From Allorhizobium pseudoryzae (GTDB taxonomy: Bacteria; Pseudomonadota; Alphaproteobacteria; Rhizobiales; Rhizobiaceae): a stretch of 64,000 nt of DNA. Every line of letters starts with the position of its first letter. Position 1 is the stretch's first letter. The stretch lies in NCBI RefSeq assembly GCF_011046245.1, contig NZ_CP049244.1, positions 930,001 through 994,000 on the forward strand, read 5' to 3'. Position numbers and translations under genes: made by a program. The notes beneath the pieces are model-generated. The model searched no databases. It had not been told where the DNA came from and was given only the letters and a program-made list of their open reading frames with translations. Below are positions 46,301-54,620 of the stretch, piece by piece.

Positions 46301-46821
46301 GCGGCCCGGATATCCGAGATCAGCGAGCGGATGGCATCCATGTCGGCCTTGCCGCGGTCCGAATTCACCCGCGTCAAGGCGGCCTGGGCACCCTGGGCAC
46401 GGAAGACGTCGATCGTTTCCTGCAGTTCCGTGAACTTGGAGGCGATGTAGCTCTTCAGTTCGCCAAAGCGCTGCTGCTGCGATCCATTCTCGCCGATCAG
46501 TTGCTCAACCGAGGATAGGCGGCTCTGCAACTGGGCGCCCGCCCGATGATAGGGCTCGAGATACCGCTCATTGCCCGTCAGCAGATAGCCGCGCTGCCCC
46601 GTTTCCGCATCCTGTACATCGGACAGCAAAAGATCGATGCCGACAATGACACGGTGCGTCTGGATGACCTTGTCGTTGCTGTCGCGCAGCAACTGCGTGG
46701 TGTAGACCGCGACCGTGGTGCTCAGGATGAAGAACAGCAGGGCCACGGCGAGGCTGACGACAACAAAGGGTTCTAGGCCCAGTGTGCCCTTGTTGTTAAC
46801 GGCAGCGCCTTTTCTATGCAT
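43387..46821 (-). CDS. Hybrid histidine kinase: CHASE3, GAF, coiled coil, kinase core and three receivers
   Basis: An 1144-residue membrane kinase. Order: TM1 about 19-42, periplasmic CHASE3 domain (about 45-185, with DAETGQRGYLLTGNERYL), TM2 about 190-215, GAF domain (about 230-380), long Gln/Glu-rich coiled coil (about 385-475), HisKA with His485 in SHELRTP, HATPase (about 590-700), then receivers with Asp801, Asp923 and Asp1075. No HPt or DNA-binding domain. The start MHRKGAAV is chosen from topology; a further in-frame ATG 25 codons upstream is possible and neither has a good ribosome site. First gene of the signalling operon. Confidence 0.9.
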   Translation of the reverse strand: MHRKGAAVNNKGTLGLEPFVVVSLAVALLFFILSTTVAVYTTQLLRDSNDKVIQTHRVIVGIDLLLSDVQDAETGQRGYLLTGNERYLEPYHRAGAQLQSRLSSVEQLIGENGSQQQRFGELKSYIASKFTELQETIDVFRAQGAQAALTRVNSDRGKADMDAIRSLISDIRAAETEERAVRVAGMNNAYTVAFATSLLSGALGIILTLTVGALMRQATIARRRDQWMQQAQVGLGNAVIGDQTTNEVGENILRFLADYVGAVAGAIYVEDEDRYRLSATFGVPPGTALPDRIQRHDGLFGHVVADHRPIAVGEVPDGYIAFGSTLGQQKPRFLALSPALIDGEIKAVYELGFLNPVGDHILALLEQSSGTIATAIRSAEFRTELQKLLHETQRQAEELQVQGEELRVSNEELEEQGRALKESQARLEQQQVELEQTNSQLEEQAQELERQRDDLEKANVSMNLKAQELEQASRYKSDFLANMSHELRTPLNSSLILAKLLADNTDENLTPEQVKYAQTIQSSGNDLLNLINDILDLSKIEAGHVEIRPEPVSIERTVNTLRQLFDPLASTKGLEFKVSVADDVVPVLETDAQRLEQVLKNLIANAIKFTEKGSVTLSVQPLSDNQIAISVTDTGIGIAEDQQRRIFEAFHQADSTISRRFGGTGLGLSISRELVRLLGGTIHLKSEPGAGSTFTIIVPQIFNASLVRVRAPDIELAAETPAEPKPSAKPARRELVQIVEDDRKQVPDNARKLLIIEDDQSFALILRDLAREMKFHALVAGTAQEALELARQFMPSAIVLDVGLPDQSGLSVLDRLKRDVRTRHIPIHIVSADDYSERALSLGAIGYALKPVQRDQLVEVLKSLDAKISQNVRRVLIVEDNEVQREAVAKLIGSHDVETVGAGTAAECLELLKEQTFDCMVLDLSLPDASGYNLLETISQDGLHSFPPVIVYTGRVLSSEEEQKLRRYSKSIIIKGAKSPERLLDEVTLFLHQVVSELPDEQQKMIRKARNRDALLEGRRILVVEDDVRNVYALTNILEPRGALVEIARNGEEALQKLEQSQSTPDGRIDLVLMDVMMPVMDGLTATRHIRNNPNWKRLPVITLTAKAMPDDQQRCIEAGANDYMAKPLDVEKLLSLVRVWMPQ

Positions 46822-47051
46822 CGGCTTGTCAGCACTTTCGAGAATGTCAGCCTTGTGCTGGTTCGTTGACGGGCTCTGCGTCTGGCAGGGGAGCATCCGT
46901 ACGAGCAGGACGTAAGCTTGGATAAAGACGGGGATCGGATCGACGTCCCATAGCTAGGGTTCGCCGGTGCAGAGTCAACGGATGCGTGAACTGCATTATC
47001 AACTTTTCCGCGGCATTGCGTGTCCCGGGTGTCGAGACGGGATGTCCGCAC

Positions 47052-47088
47052 AAAAAAGCGCGGGCGTGCAAAGGGCACGCCCGCGCTT
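47052..47088 (-). terminator. Strong intrinsic terminator after the ThuA-like gene
   Basis: AAGCGCGGGCGTGC (47056-47069) and GCACGCCCGCGCTT (47075-47088) form a perfect 14-bp stem with a 5-base loop, followed on the minus strand by TTTTTTG. It ends the ROK/Gfo/ThuA operon 29 bases past its last stop. Confidence 0.85.
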
Positions 47089-47116
47089 GCAAGGGACCTG
47101 CAAGAGCAATGGATGA

Positions 47117-47758
47117 TCAGCGCGCCGCCCAGTTGGCGCCGCGGCGGAAGATCTCGCGCATCTGCGGGACCTCGAATTCCTTCGCCACATGGCCGAGCGA
47201 CGAATAGAAGACGCGGCCCTTACCATAATGCCGCTTCCAGACGACCGGCATCACCACGCCGTCGATCCAATACGCATGCTCTCTCGTGAACGTTGTCGTT
47301 GCCAGAACCTCGTTGGAGGGATCGACATGCATGTAATACTGTTCGGAGTGATAGGGGAAATCGCTGATCCCCTCCATCAGCGGATCATCCGGACGGGTGA
47401 TGTTGACCGTGTAGTCGATGATGTTGCCGGGATGGGCGACCCATTGTCCGCCCACGATGAACTGGTACTCCACGCATTCCCGGAACGCATCGCCCGCACC
47501 GCCGTGATAGCCGGCGAAGCCGACGCCGCTTTCGATTGCGGCGGCAAGGTTCTTGGCTTCTTCCTTCTCGATCTTGGACATGGTCATGATCGGCACGATC
47601 AGCGACAGATCGTGGATCGACGGATCGGCAAACGCCTCCGTGCTGCGTTCGACATAGACCTTGAATCCATCCTCCTGCAGCAGATCGCGGATGATCTCGG
47701 CACATTGTTCCGGCTCGTGGCCGCTCCAGCCACCCCAGACGATAAGAGCCTCGCGCAT
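47117..47758 (-). CDS. ThuA-like protein (trehalose-utilisation family)
   Basis: A 213-residue protein of the ThuA family, which has a class I glutamine-amidotransferase-like fold. Features are the N-terminal [31 protein letters not shown] and [13 protein letters not shown]. In rhizobia thuA and thuB (a Gfo/Idh protein) process keto-disaccharides and sit with a thuEFGK importer. Here the Gfo/Idh gene is 26 bases upstream and a sugar importer is divergent, which resembles that arrangement. AGGAGGAGT precedes the ATG. The exact reaction of this group is not settled. Confidence 0.87.
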   Translation of the reverse strand: MREALIVWGGWSGHEPEQCAEIIRDLLQEDGFKVYVERSTEAFADPSIHDLSLIVPIMTMSKIEKEEAKNLAAAIESGVGFAGYHGGAGDAFRECVEYQFIVGGQWVAHPGNIIDYTVNITRPDDPLMEGISDFPYHSEQYYMHVDPSNEVLATTTFTREHAYWIDGVVMPVVWKRHYGKGRVFYSSLGHVAKEFEVPQMREIFRRGANWAAR

Positions 47759-47784
47759 GGTTACTCCTCCTGATCCTTGAACTG

Positions 47785-48885
47785 TTATCGGGCCAACCGG
47801 CCGTCGATGAGCGAGACCGACAGGGGCGCCGGTCGTTCGGTCTTGGTCCTGATGTCGATGGTCGTGCCGCTGTCGGCAGCGCGCTGGAAGGCCTCCATGA
47901 CCTCCAGCACATGCAGCGCCAGATCACCATTGGCACGGTGCGGGCGGTTGCTTCTCAAGCCATGCGCCATGTCGGCCACGCCGATCGACCGGTAATTGCC
48001 GTCCGCATAGGGGCGGGTCGTCTCCTGCGGCTCGAGGCTGCCGCCCTTCTTCAGGTAGTCGATCTGCCCGCCGAAATGGTTCGGATCCGGCACGATCAGC
48101 GTGCCGTCCGTGCCGTAGATCTCGAGCGGCACATGTTTGTGACCGGCCACGTCGAAGCTCATGCCGATCTGCACGACCGCGCCGCAATCAAACGCCATCA
48201 CGCCCGCCACATGGGTCGCGACGTGAACAGGGATGGTCTGGCCATTACGCGGCTGGCTGGTGATCAGCCGCTCCTTGCGCGGCGAAATGGCAAAGCCGGC
48301 GACCCGCGAGACGGGACCGAGCAGATTGACGAGGTCGGTAATATAGTAAGGCCCCATGTCGAGCATCGGCCCGCCACCAACCTCGTAATAGAAGTCGGGA
48401 TTGGGGTGCCAACGCTCGTGGCCTGGGCACATGAAGGTGGCCGTGCCGCCGACCGGCGTTCCAAGGACACCGGCATCGATCATCTCGCGGGCCGTCTGGT
48501 GCGAGCCGCCGAGGAACGTGTCCGGTGCTGCTCCGATCCGAAGCCCCTTGGCCCTTGCTGCCTCCGCAAGTTTCTGCCCCTCGGCAAAGTTGATGCCGAG
48601 CGGTTTTTCCGAATAGGTGTGCTTGCCGGCATTGAGCGCCTGCATCGCCACCGCCACATGCGCCTTCGGCACCGTCAGGTTGACGATGATCTCGATCGCC
48701 GGGTCCTGCATCAGGTCCTCGACCGAGCGGGCCTGCAGGCCGAATTCGGCCGCCCGCTGTTCGGCCAGTGCCGTATTCAGGTCGGACAGGCCGCGAATGT
48801 CGAGAATGGGAAACGCGGCCATGGCCTTGAGGTAGGCGGACGAAATATTGCCGCAACCAATGATGCCGATACCAACCTTGTCCAT
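47785..48885 (-). CDS. Gfo/Idh/MocA-family oxidoreductase
   Basis: A 366-residue NAD(P)-dependent oxidoreductase. The Rossmann start is [13 protein letters not shown] and the catalytic motif is SEKPLG (Lys94), with a C-terminal substrate domain (from about 125) containing [12 protein letters not shown]. The ATG at 48885 follows GGGAGG. It lies between the ROK regulator (38 bases) and ThuA gene and probably oxidises a sugar or its lactone or acid; ThuB-like proteins form 3-keto derivatives of disaccharides. Confidence 0.88.
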   Translation of the reverse strand: MDKVGIGIIGCGNISSAYLKAMAAFPILDIRGLSDLNTALAEQRAAEFGLQARSVEDLMQDPAIEIIVNLTVPKAHVAVAMQALNAGKHTYSEKPLGINFAEGQKLAEAARAKGLRIGAAPDTFLGGSHQTAREMIDAGVLGTPVGGTATFMCPGHERWHPNPDFYYEVGGGPMLDMGPYYITDLVNLLGPVSRVAGFAISPRKERLITSQPRNGQTIPVHVATHVAGVMAFDCGAVVQIGMSFDVAGHKHVPLEIYGTDGTLIVPDPNHFGGQIDYLKKGGSLEPQETTRPYADGNYRSIGVADMAHGLRSNRPHRANGDLALHVLEVMEAFQRAADSGTTIDIRTKTERPAPLSVSLIDGRLAR

Positions 48886-48923
48886 GGATCCTCCCAGAAT
48901 TCCAGATGCTGTGATTGTTTTCG

Positions 48924-50135
48924 CTAAAGCTGAGGGGCAGGCGCCGGGCCTGTCGTGCCCCAGGGCGATTCGTAGAGTTCGCAGAGCGCGACGACGGCCG
49001 CCCCTTGCGCCCACATCTCGTCGGGCGAGCCGTCGAAGACCAGTTCGGCGATCTCGCGGATCGATGAGGGAATGGCCTGGCGGTAGGAATCCGCCAGCGT
49101 TTCGAGAAATACGTCGCCGAGAAGCAATGTCGCACCGACGATGACGACACGTGGCGGGCCGAAGAGCGTGACGATATTGGCGACGGCAATGCCGATCGCT
49201 TCGCCGGCCCGTGTGGCGGCGACCGTCAGCACATTGTCCTCGGCAGCCACCAGCGTCTGCGCATGCGCCATGCCCCGGCCAAGCCGCACGGCTTCCGCAA
49301 ACCGCCCCTGCTGCGACTGTTCACCGAGGATGGCCGGTTCTCCCGCGAGTGCCGTCAGCCGCACCATTTCGGAGAGGCCGGCGCCCATCATCAGGTCGCC
49401 GAGATTGTGGCTGAGCCCGCCGGCGCCGCGGAACAACTGCCCGCCGTGCAGAACGCCCAACCCCAGCGTATGCTCGAGCGAGACCAGCACCATGTCATCC
49501 AGGTCTCGGCCCTTGCCGAACCAGTGATGTGCCAGCGTGATGGCGTGGGAATCGCTTTCGACGATGGTCGCGACGCTCAGCCGCTCCGTCATCTCGCGGG
49601 CGAAGTCGACATCCGGTTCGCTGAGGATCGGGCTGGAGCGCACAAGGCCGGTGCGATGCTCCACGACACCCGGGAAGCCGATGCAGACGCTGTCGATGTC
49701 TTCCAGGCTGAGGCCGGCATCGACGACGCAGCGGCGCACGCCGTCCTCGATCAGATCGCTGATGACGCCGACCGGCTGGCGGTTGACGCGGATCGGCAGC
49801 GACAGCTGCGAGATCACTTCACCACAGAAATTGGTCACGACGAAGACCATCTGATGCGCCGCAATCTTCGCGCCGACAACGCGCGCGGCATCCGGGTTGA
49901 GCTCCAGCATGACGCGCGGCCGGCCTCTCGCAGCGGCATTGCGGATGTCGCCCTCGTGGCGGGTCAGGATCAGTCCGTCGTCCAGCAGTGAGGCCGTGAT
50001 GGCGGAGACCGTGGTGGTGGACAGCTGCGAACGTTCGCTGATTTCGACCCGCGATATGGGGCCGTGGCGCCGGATCGTGTCCAGGACCGTAAAGCGATTG
50101 ATGGCGCGCATCAGTTCCGGGTCGGCAGTTTTCAT
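48924..50135 (-). CDS. ROK-family transcriptional regulator, variant without zinc cysteine motif
   Basis: A 403-residue NagC/XylR-type regulator. The N-terminal helix-turn-helix is at about 15-65 (HGPISRVEISERSQLSTTTVSAITASLL), followed by an actin/hexokinase-fold sugar-binding domain (ESDSHAITLAHHWFG and LGLGVLHGGQLFRGAGGLSHNLGDLM). ROK proteins normally have a CxCGxxGC zinc site after the GxxGExGH block; here that segment is MGAGLSEMVRL with no cysteine, so it is probably zinc-free. It shares a promoter region with the divergent sugar ABC operon and likely controls it. Ribosome site weak. Confidence 0.85.
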   Translation of the reverse strand: MKTADPELMRAINRFTVLDTIRRHGPISRVEISERSQLSTTTVSAITASLLDDGLILTRHEGDIRNAAARGRPRVMLELNPDAARVVGAKIAAHQMVFVVTNFCGEVISQLSLPIRVNRQPVGVISDLIEDGVRRCVVDAGLSLEDIDSVCIGFPGVVEHRTGLVRSSPILSEPDVDFAREMTERLSVATIVESDSHAITLAHHWFGKGRDLDDMVLVSLEHTLGLGVLHGGQLFRGAGGLSHNLGDLMMGAGLSEMVRLTALAGEPAILGEQSQQGRFAEAVRLGRGMAHAQTLVAAEDNVLTVAATRAGEAIGIAVANIVTLFGPPRVVIVGATLLLGDVFLETLADSYRQAIPSSIREIAELVFDGSPDEMWAQGAAVVALCELYESPWGTTGPAPAPQL

Positions 50136-50228
50136 GGAAGGCTGAGTGCTCGCATCGTGATGAATATATTCGCTATCCGGACAAAAATAAGCGGCAGGTT
50201 TGCCCGGCTGTCAACGTGCTTTTACGCG

Positions 50229-50249
50229 AAGTGCGAATTTTGTGCACTT
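50229..50249. promoter_or_regulatory. Inverted repeat upstream of the sugar ABC operon (candidate ROK operator)
   Basis: AAGTGC and GCACTT are separated by 9 bases and centred near 50239 in the 193-base divergent promoter region between the ROK gene and the sugar importer. The spacer is AT-rich. Confidence 0.45.
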
Positions 50250-50255
50250 TGTCGG

Positions 50256-50284
50256 TTGACAGGAGGACACGGTTCGACAGATTT
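50256..50284 (+). promoter_or_regulatory. Candidate promoter of the sugar ABC operon
   Basis: TTGACA (50256-50261) is followed by a 17-base spacer and AGATTT (50279-50284). The -35 is perfect; the -10 is weak. Confidence 0.35.
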
Positions 50285-50328
50285 TGTACGGGTCGAGGAA
50301 TAAATGCGCAGCCTGGGAGGAGAAAAGG

Positions 50329-51633
50329 ATGACGCATCATCGAGGATCGGCGCGCGCACGCGCCAGCCATGCCATACGGGTCGCAGCCGCAACGGCGATT
50401 GTTCTGGGAAGCGGGGCGGGTTTTGCCGCCGCGCAGACCGTCGTCAAGTGGATGCATGTCGAAACGGTGCCGGCCAATCTCAAGGTGTGGGAGGAGATTG
50501 CCGCGGACTATGAAGCCAAACATCCGGATGTCGATGTTCAGTTGCAGTTTCTGGAAAATGAGGCCTTCAAGGCCAAGTTGCCGACCCTGCTGCAGTCGGA
50601 CGCCGCGCCGGACTTCTTCTACAGCTGGGGTGGCGGCGTTCTGCGTCAGCAGTCGAAGACCGGCGCGCTCATGGATCTGAGCGGCGCAATGAGTGCCGAC
50701 GGAGGCGCCTGGGCCAAGACCTACAAGCCCGCCGCCCTGAACGGCTTGACGTTTGACGGCAAAACCTATGCGGTTCCCTACCGCATGGGCACGGTCGCCT
50801 TCTTCTACAACAAGCAGCTCTTCCAGAAGGCCGGCTTGAAGGCGGAAGACATCAAGACCTGGAATGACCTCCTGCAGGCGGTGAAGACGCTGAAGGCTGC
50901 CGGCATTACGCCGATCGCCGGCGGCGGCGGCGAAAAATGGCCTCTGCACTTCTACTGGAGCTATCTGGTGATGCGCAACGGCGGCCAGGCCGTGTTTGAC
51001 AAGGCCAAGAACAACGAGGGCGACGGATTCCTTGATCCGACGATCATCAAGGCCGGCGAGCAATTGGCGGAACTGGGCAAATTGGAACCGTTCCAGGCCG
51101 GCTATCTGGGTGCAACCTGGCCGCAGACGCTCGGCGTGTTCGGTGATGGCAAGGCGGCCATCCTGCTTGGTTTCGAAAATACCGAAGCAAACCAGGCCAA
51201 GAATTCGGGTGACGGCAAGGGGATCGGAGCGGAAAACATCGGTCGTTTCCCCTTCCCGGTGGTGGAAGGCGGCGTCGGCAAGGTCACCGACACCCTGGGT
51301 GGCCTGAACGGCTGGGCCGTGACGAAAAAAGCCTCGCCGGCTGCGGTTGATTTCCTCAAGTTCCTGACGAGCCCCGAGCAGGAGCGCAGGATGGCAGCCG
51401 CGGGGATGTTGATCCCGGCTGCCGCCGGTGCGGAAGATGCCCTCAAAAACCCGCTGATGCGTCAGGCAGCCGATCAGTTGGCGGCCTCCACCTGGCACCA
51501 GAACTTCTTCGACCAGGATCTTGGCCCCTCGGTCGGCCGGGTCGTCAACGATGTCTCGGTGGAAATCCTGTCCGGTCAGATGTCGCCCAAGGAGGGGGCA
51601 CAGATGATCCAGGATGCACGCGCGCTGGAATAG
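50329..51633 (+). CDS. Sugar ABC transporter substrate-binding protein (family 1)
   Basis: A 434-residue secreted protein. The signal peptide is the stretch AIRVAAATAIVLGSGAGFAAA, cleaved before QTVVKWMHVE. Family 1 features: YEAKHPDVDVQLQFLENEAF, DFFYSWGGG and KTYAVPYRMGTVAFFYNKQLF. The ATG at 50329 follows GGGAGGAGAAAAGG. Ligands of this family are oligosaccharides, polyols or sugar derivatives. It is followed by two permeases, an ATPase and a galactonate-dehydratase-like enzyme. Confidence 0.9.
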   Translation: MTHHRGSARARASHAIRVAAATAIVLGSGAGFAAAQTVVKWMHVETVPANLKVWEEIAADYEAKHPDVDVQLQFLENEAFKAKLPTLLQSDAAPDFFYSWGGGVLRQQSKTGALMDLSGAMSADGGAWAKTYKPAALNGLTFDGKTYAVPYRMGTVAFFYNKQLFQKAGLKAEDIKTWNDLLQAVKTLKAAGITPIAGGGGEKWPLHFYWSYLVMRNGGQAVFDKAKNNEGDGFLDPTIIKAGEQLAELGKLEPFQAGYLGATWPQTLGVFGDGKAAILLGFENTEANQAKNSGDGKGIGAENIGRFPFPVVEGGVGKVTDTLGGLNGWAVTKKASPAAVDFLKFLTSPEQERRMAAAGMLIPAAAGAEDALKNPLMRQAADQLAASTWHQNFFDQDLGPSVGRVVNDVSVEILSGQMSPKEGAQMIQDARALE

Positions 51634-51648
51634 CATGCCCATGGCCAT

Positions 51649-51672
51649 GCCGCCGGTGGAAACGCCGGCGGT
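51649..51672 (+). promoter_or_regulatory. Stem-loop between binding-protein and permease genes
   Basis: GCCGCCGG (51649-51656) pairs with CCGGCGGT (51665-51672), 8 base pairs including one wobble, with an 8-base loop. It lies 16 bases after the binding-protein stop. No T-run. Confidence 0.55.
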
Positions 51673-51716
51673 TCCAGCCATCGGTCGCCTGAAGCCGCAG
51701 GGAGGATAACCACACA

Positions 51717-52652
51717 ATGACAGACCTGACAGCCACGGGAGTGGCAGGACGTGTGCCGTCCGGAACAAAGGTGACCTACAAGAGCCCGACGGCGCGGGGG
51801 CGACTGCCGGTTCTCATCCTGTTCCTGCCGCCGGCCCTGCTGCTCTTCACCCTCTTCGTCATCCTGCCGATGGGGGAGGCGGCCTGGTACAGCCTGTATC
51901 GCTGGAACGGTTACGGAACGCCGACGGAATTTGTCGGGATCCGCAATTTCACCGTTCTCTTCAACAATGCGGCCTTTTCGCAGGCGCTGATCAACAACGG
52001 CCTGATCATCGTCATCTCCCTGCTTTTGCAGATTCCGCTCGCCATCTGGCTTGCCATGATGCTGGCGAACAAGATCACCGGCGTCGTTGCCTTCCGCCTG
52101 ATCTTCTTCCTGCCCTATGTGCTGGCGGACGTTGCGGCCGGCCTGATCTGGCGCTTTGTCTATGACGGCGATTACGGCCTGTTTGCCGCGATTGCCGGCT
52201 TCTTCGGCGTGGCCACGCCCTATGTTCTGGCCGACCGGGATCTGGCGATTTACGCGGTACTGGCGGTCATCGTCTGGAAATATTTTGGCTTTCACATGAT
52301 GCTCTACATCGCCGGTCTTCAGGCGGTCGATCGCAGCGTTCTGGAGGCTGCCGAGATTGACGGAGCCACCGGCTGGCAGAAGTTCCGTTACGTCACGCTG
52401 CCGCTTCTGTCTTCCACCGTCCGGCTGTCCGTCTTCTTCGCGATCATCGGTTCGCTGCAGCTCTTCGATCTCATCATGCCGCTGACCGGCGGCGGGCCGT
52501 CGAACTCGACCCAGACCATGGTCACCTTCCTCTATACCTACGGCGTCACGCGCATGCAGGTCGGGTTGGGCAGCGCCGTCGGCGTCGTGCTCTTCGTCAT
52601 CTGCGTCACGCTCGCCTTCGGTTACAAACGGATCTTCATGCGCCATGACTGA
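51717..52652 (+). CDS. Sugar ABC permease (MalF-like)
   Basis: A 311-residue permease. TM1 is at about residues 29-51, and the first periplasmic region has YSLYRWNGYGTP. Six helices in total; the EAA-type loop is EAAEIDGATGWQKFRYVTLP. The ATG follows GGGAGGATAACC. It partners the MalG-like permease, which overlaps it by 8 bases. Confidence 0.9.
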   Translation: MTDLTATGVAGRVPSGTKVTYKSPTARGRLPVLILFLPPALLLFTLFVILPMGEAAWYSLYRWNGYGTPTEFVGIRNFTVLFNNAAFSQALINNGLIIVISLLLQIPLAIWLAMMLANKITGVVAFRLIFFLPYVLADVAAGLIWRFVYDGDYGLFAAIAGFFGVATPYVLADRDLAIYAVLAVIVWKYFGFHMMLYIAGLQAVDRSVLEAAEIDGATGWQKFRYVTLPLLSSTVRLSVFFAIIGSLQLFDLIMPLTGGGPSNSTQTMVTFLYTYGVTRMQVGLGSAVGVVLFVICVTLAFGYKRIFMRHD

Positions 52653-53493
52653 CACGACATCCGGCGTCCGCATGACGCCCGCCACCAAACTCTACCTGTA
52701 TGTCTCGCTGTCGCTCGTCGCAGCCCTCGTCCTCGTGCCGCTGCTGACGACGGCGCTCGGCGGCTTCAAGTCCCTGGGAGATCTCCGCGTCAATCCCTTC
52801 GGCCTGCCGGAGAATTGGGTGTGGTCGAACTATACCGACATCCTGTTTGGCGAACGCTACTGGCGGCAGATGGGCAATTCGCTGCTGATCGCGGTGGTGA
52901 CGGTATTCTTGACCGTCGTCGTCTCCGCCATGGCGGCCTTCACCTTCGCCCATGTGAAGTTCTTCGGCTCCGGGCAACTGATGAACTACTTCCTCATCGG
53001 GCTGATGTTTCCGGTCGCCACCGCCATCCTGCCGCTCTTCATCCGCATCCGCGATCTCGGACTGCTCGATTCCTACTGGGGCGTGATCCTGCCGCAGGTG
53101 GCGTTCGGGCTGGGTATGAGCATCCTCTTATTCAGGAACTATTTTAGAAACCTCCCGGAGGAATTGTTCCAGGCCGCTTTCGTCGATGGCTGCGGTTACA
53201 TCCGTTTCTTCTGGTACGTTTCCCTGCCGCTCTCGCGGCCGATCATCGCCACCGTCAGCATCGTCAGCTTCGTCAACAGCTGGAACAGCTATATCCTGCC
53301 GCTGATCATGCTGAATACGGAGACGAAATATCCCTGGCCGCTCGGCATCATGGTCTATCGCGGCGAATTCGGCACCGAATGGCAGCTGGTGCTGGCCTTC
53401 ATCACGCTCACCATCCTGCCGACGATCATCGTCTTTTTCCTCGCCCAGAAACACATCATAGCAGGCCTGACCGCCGGCGCAGTCAAGTCGTGA
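52645..53493 (+). CDS. Sugar ABC permease (MalG-like)
   Basis: A 282-residue permease with a short N-terminus, TM1 at about residues 15-34 and the loop LGDLRVNPFGLPENWVWSNY typical of MalG. The EAA-type loop is FQAAFVDGCGYIRFFWYVSLP. The start overlaps the end of the MalF-like gene by 8 bases. Located just before the ATPase gene. Confidence 0.9.
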   Translation: MTDTTSGVRMTPATKLYLYVSLSLVAALVLVPLLTTALGGFKSLGDLRVNPFGLPENWVWSNYTDILFGERYWRQMGNSLLIAVVTVFLTVVVSAMAAFTFAHVKFFGSGQLMNYFLIGLMFPVATAILPLFIRIRDLGLLDSYWGVILPQVAFGLGMSILLFRNYFRNLPEELFQAAFVDGCGYIRFFWYVSLPLSRPIIATVSIVSFVNSWNSYILPLIMLNTETKYPWPLGIMVYRGEFGTEWQLVLAFITLTILPTIIVFFLAQKHIIAGLTAGAVKS

Positions 53494-53506
53494 ACCGGAG
53501 AATAGC

Positions 53507-54580
53507 ATGGCATCTGTCGAGTTGAGGGACGTCCGCAAGGCCTATGGCGCGCTGGAGGTAATCCACGGCGTGTCACTGGCGATCGAAGACGGCGAGTTCA
53601 TCGCGCTGGTTGGGCCCTCCGGCTGCGGAAAATCGACGCTTCTTCGCATGATCGCGGGCCTGGAGGACATCAGTGCCGGCGAAGTGATGATTGCCGGTGC
53701 GGTGGTCAATTCCATGACGCCACGCGAGCGCAACATCGCGATGGTTTTCCAGTCCTATGCACTTTATCCGCACATGACGGTGGCGGAAAACATGGGCTTC
53801 AATCTGAAGCTCTCGGGCGTTGCGAAACCGGAGATCGAAAAGCGGGTTGCCGAAGCGGCTCGTATGCTGGCGCTCGGAGATCTGCTCGGTCGAAAGCCGA
53901 GCCAGCTTTCCGGCGGTCAGCGCCAGCGCGTCGCGATGGGGCGTGCGATTGTGCGCGATCCGGCGGTCTTCCTGTTCGATGAGCCGCTCTCCAACCTCGA
54001 TGCCAAGCTGCGCGTGCAGATGCGCACTGAAATCAAGACGCTGCACCAGAATGTCGGCACCACCTCGGTCTATGTCACGCACGACCAGATCGAGGCAATG
54101 ACGCTGGCAGACCGCATCGTCGTGCTGAACGGCGGCCGGATCGAACAGGTCGGCACGCCTCTGGATCTCTATCGCACCCCGGCCAATCTGTTCGTTGCCG
54201 GCTTCATCGGCTCGCCGGCGATGAATTTCCTCGATGCGGAGGTGGATGGAGGCGGGGCGCGGCCTGCCGCACGTCTCACGGATGGAACGGTGGTGCAACT
54301 GGATCACGCCCGGCAGGTCAAGCCCGGCCAGGCGGTGAAGCTCGGCATCCGCCCGGAGCATATCAATGTCGGCACGGCGGGGGATACGATTTTGAGCGGC
54401 CAGACGCTGGTCGTGGAGCCGACGGGTGCCCAGACGCATGTAGTGTTCACGCTGGCCGGAGAGCCGATGACCGCGGTCGTCGACGGAGCCTATCCGGCCC
54501 GCCATGGCGCACCCTTCGAAGCCTCGGTTGCAGCGGGCCAGGTGCATGTGTTCGATCGCGTAAGCGGCCTGTCTCTTTGA
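53507..54580 (+). CDS. Sugar ABC transporter ATPase (UgpC/MalK-like)
   Basis: A 357-residue ATPase: Walker A GPSGCGKST (residues 36-44), Q-loop FQSYALYPHM, signature LSGGQRQR and DEPLSNLDAK, then an OB-fold TOBE domain (about 240-357) with LGIRPEHINVG. GGAG precedes the ATG. It energises the permease pair of its own operon. ATPases of this type can serve several importers. Confidence 0.92.
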   Translation: MASVELRDVRKAYGALEVIHGVSLAIEDGEFIALVGPSGCGKSTLLRMIAGLEDISAGEVMIAGAVVNSMTPRERNIAMVFQSYALYPHMTVAENMGFNLKLSGVAKPEIEKRVAEAARMLALGDLLGRKPSQLSGGQRQRVAMGRAIVRDPAVFLFDEPLSNLDAKLRVQMRTEIKTLHQNVGTTSVYVTHDQIEAMTLADRIVVLNGGRIEQVGTPLDLYRTPANLFVAGFIGSPAMNFLDAEVDGGGARPAARLTDGTVVQLDHARQVKPGQAVKLGIRPEHINVGTAGDTILSGQTLVVEPTGAQTHVVFTLAGEPMTAVVDGAYPARHGAPFEASVAAGQVHVFDRVSGLSL

Positions 54581-54620
54581 TGACGAGGGACCCCGACGGC
54601 CCAAGATTCTGGAACACACC

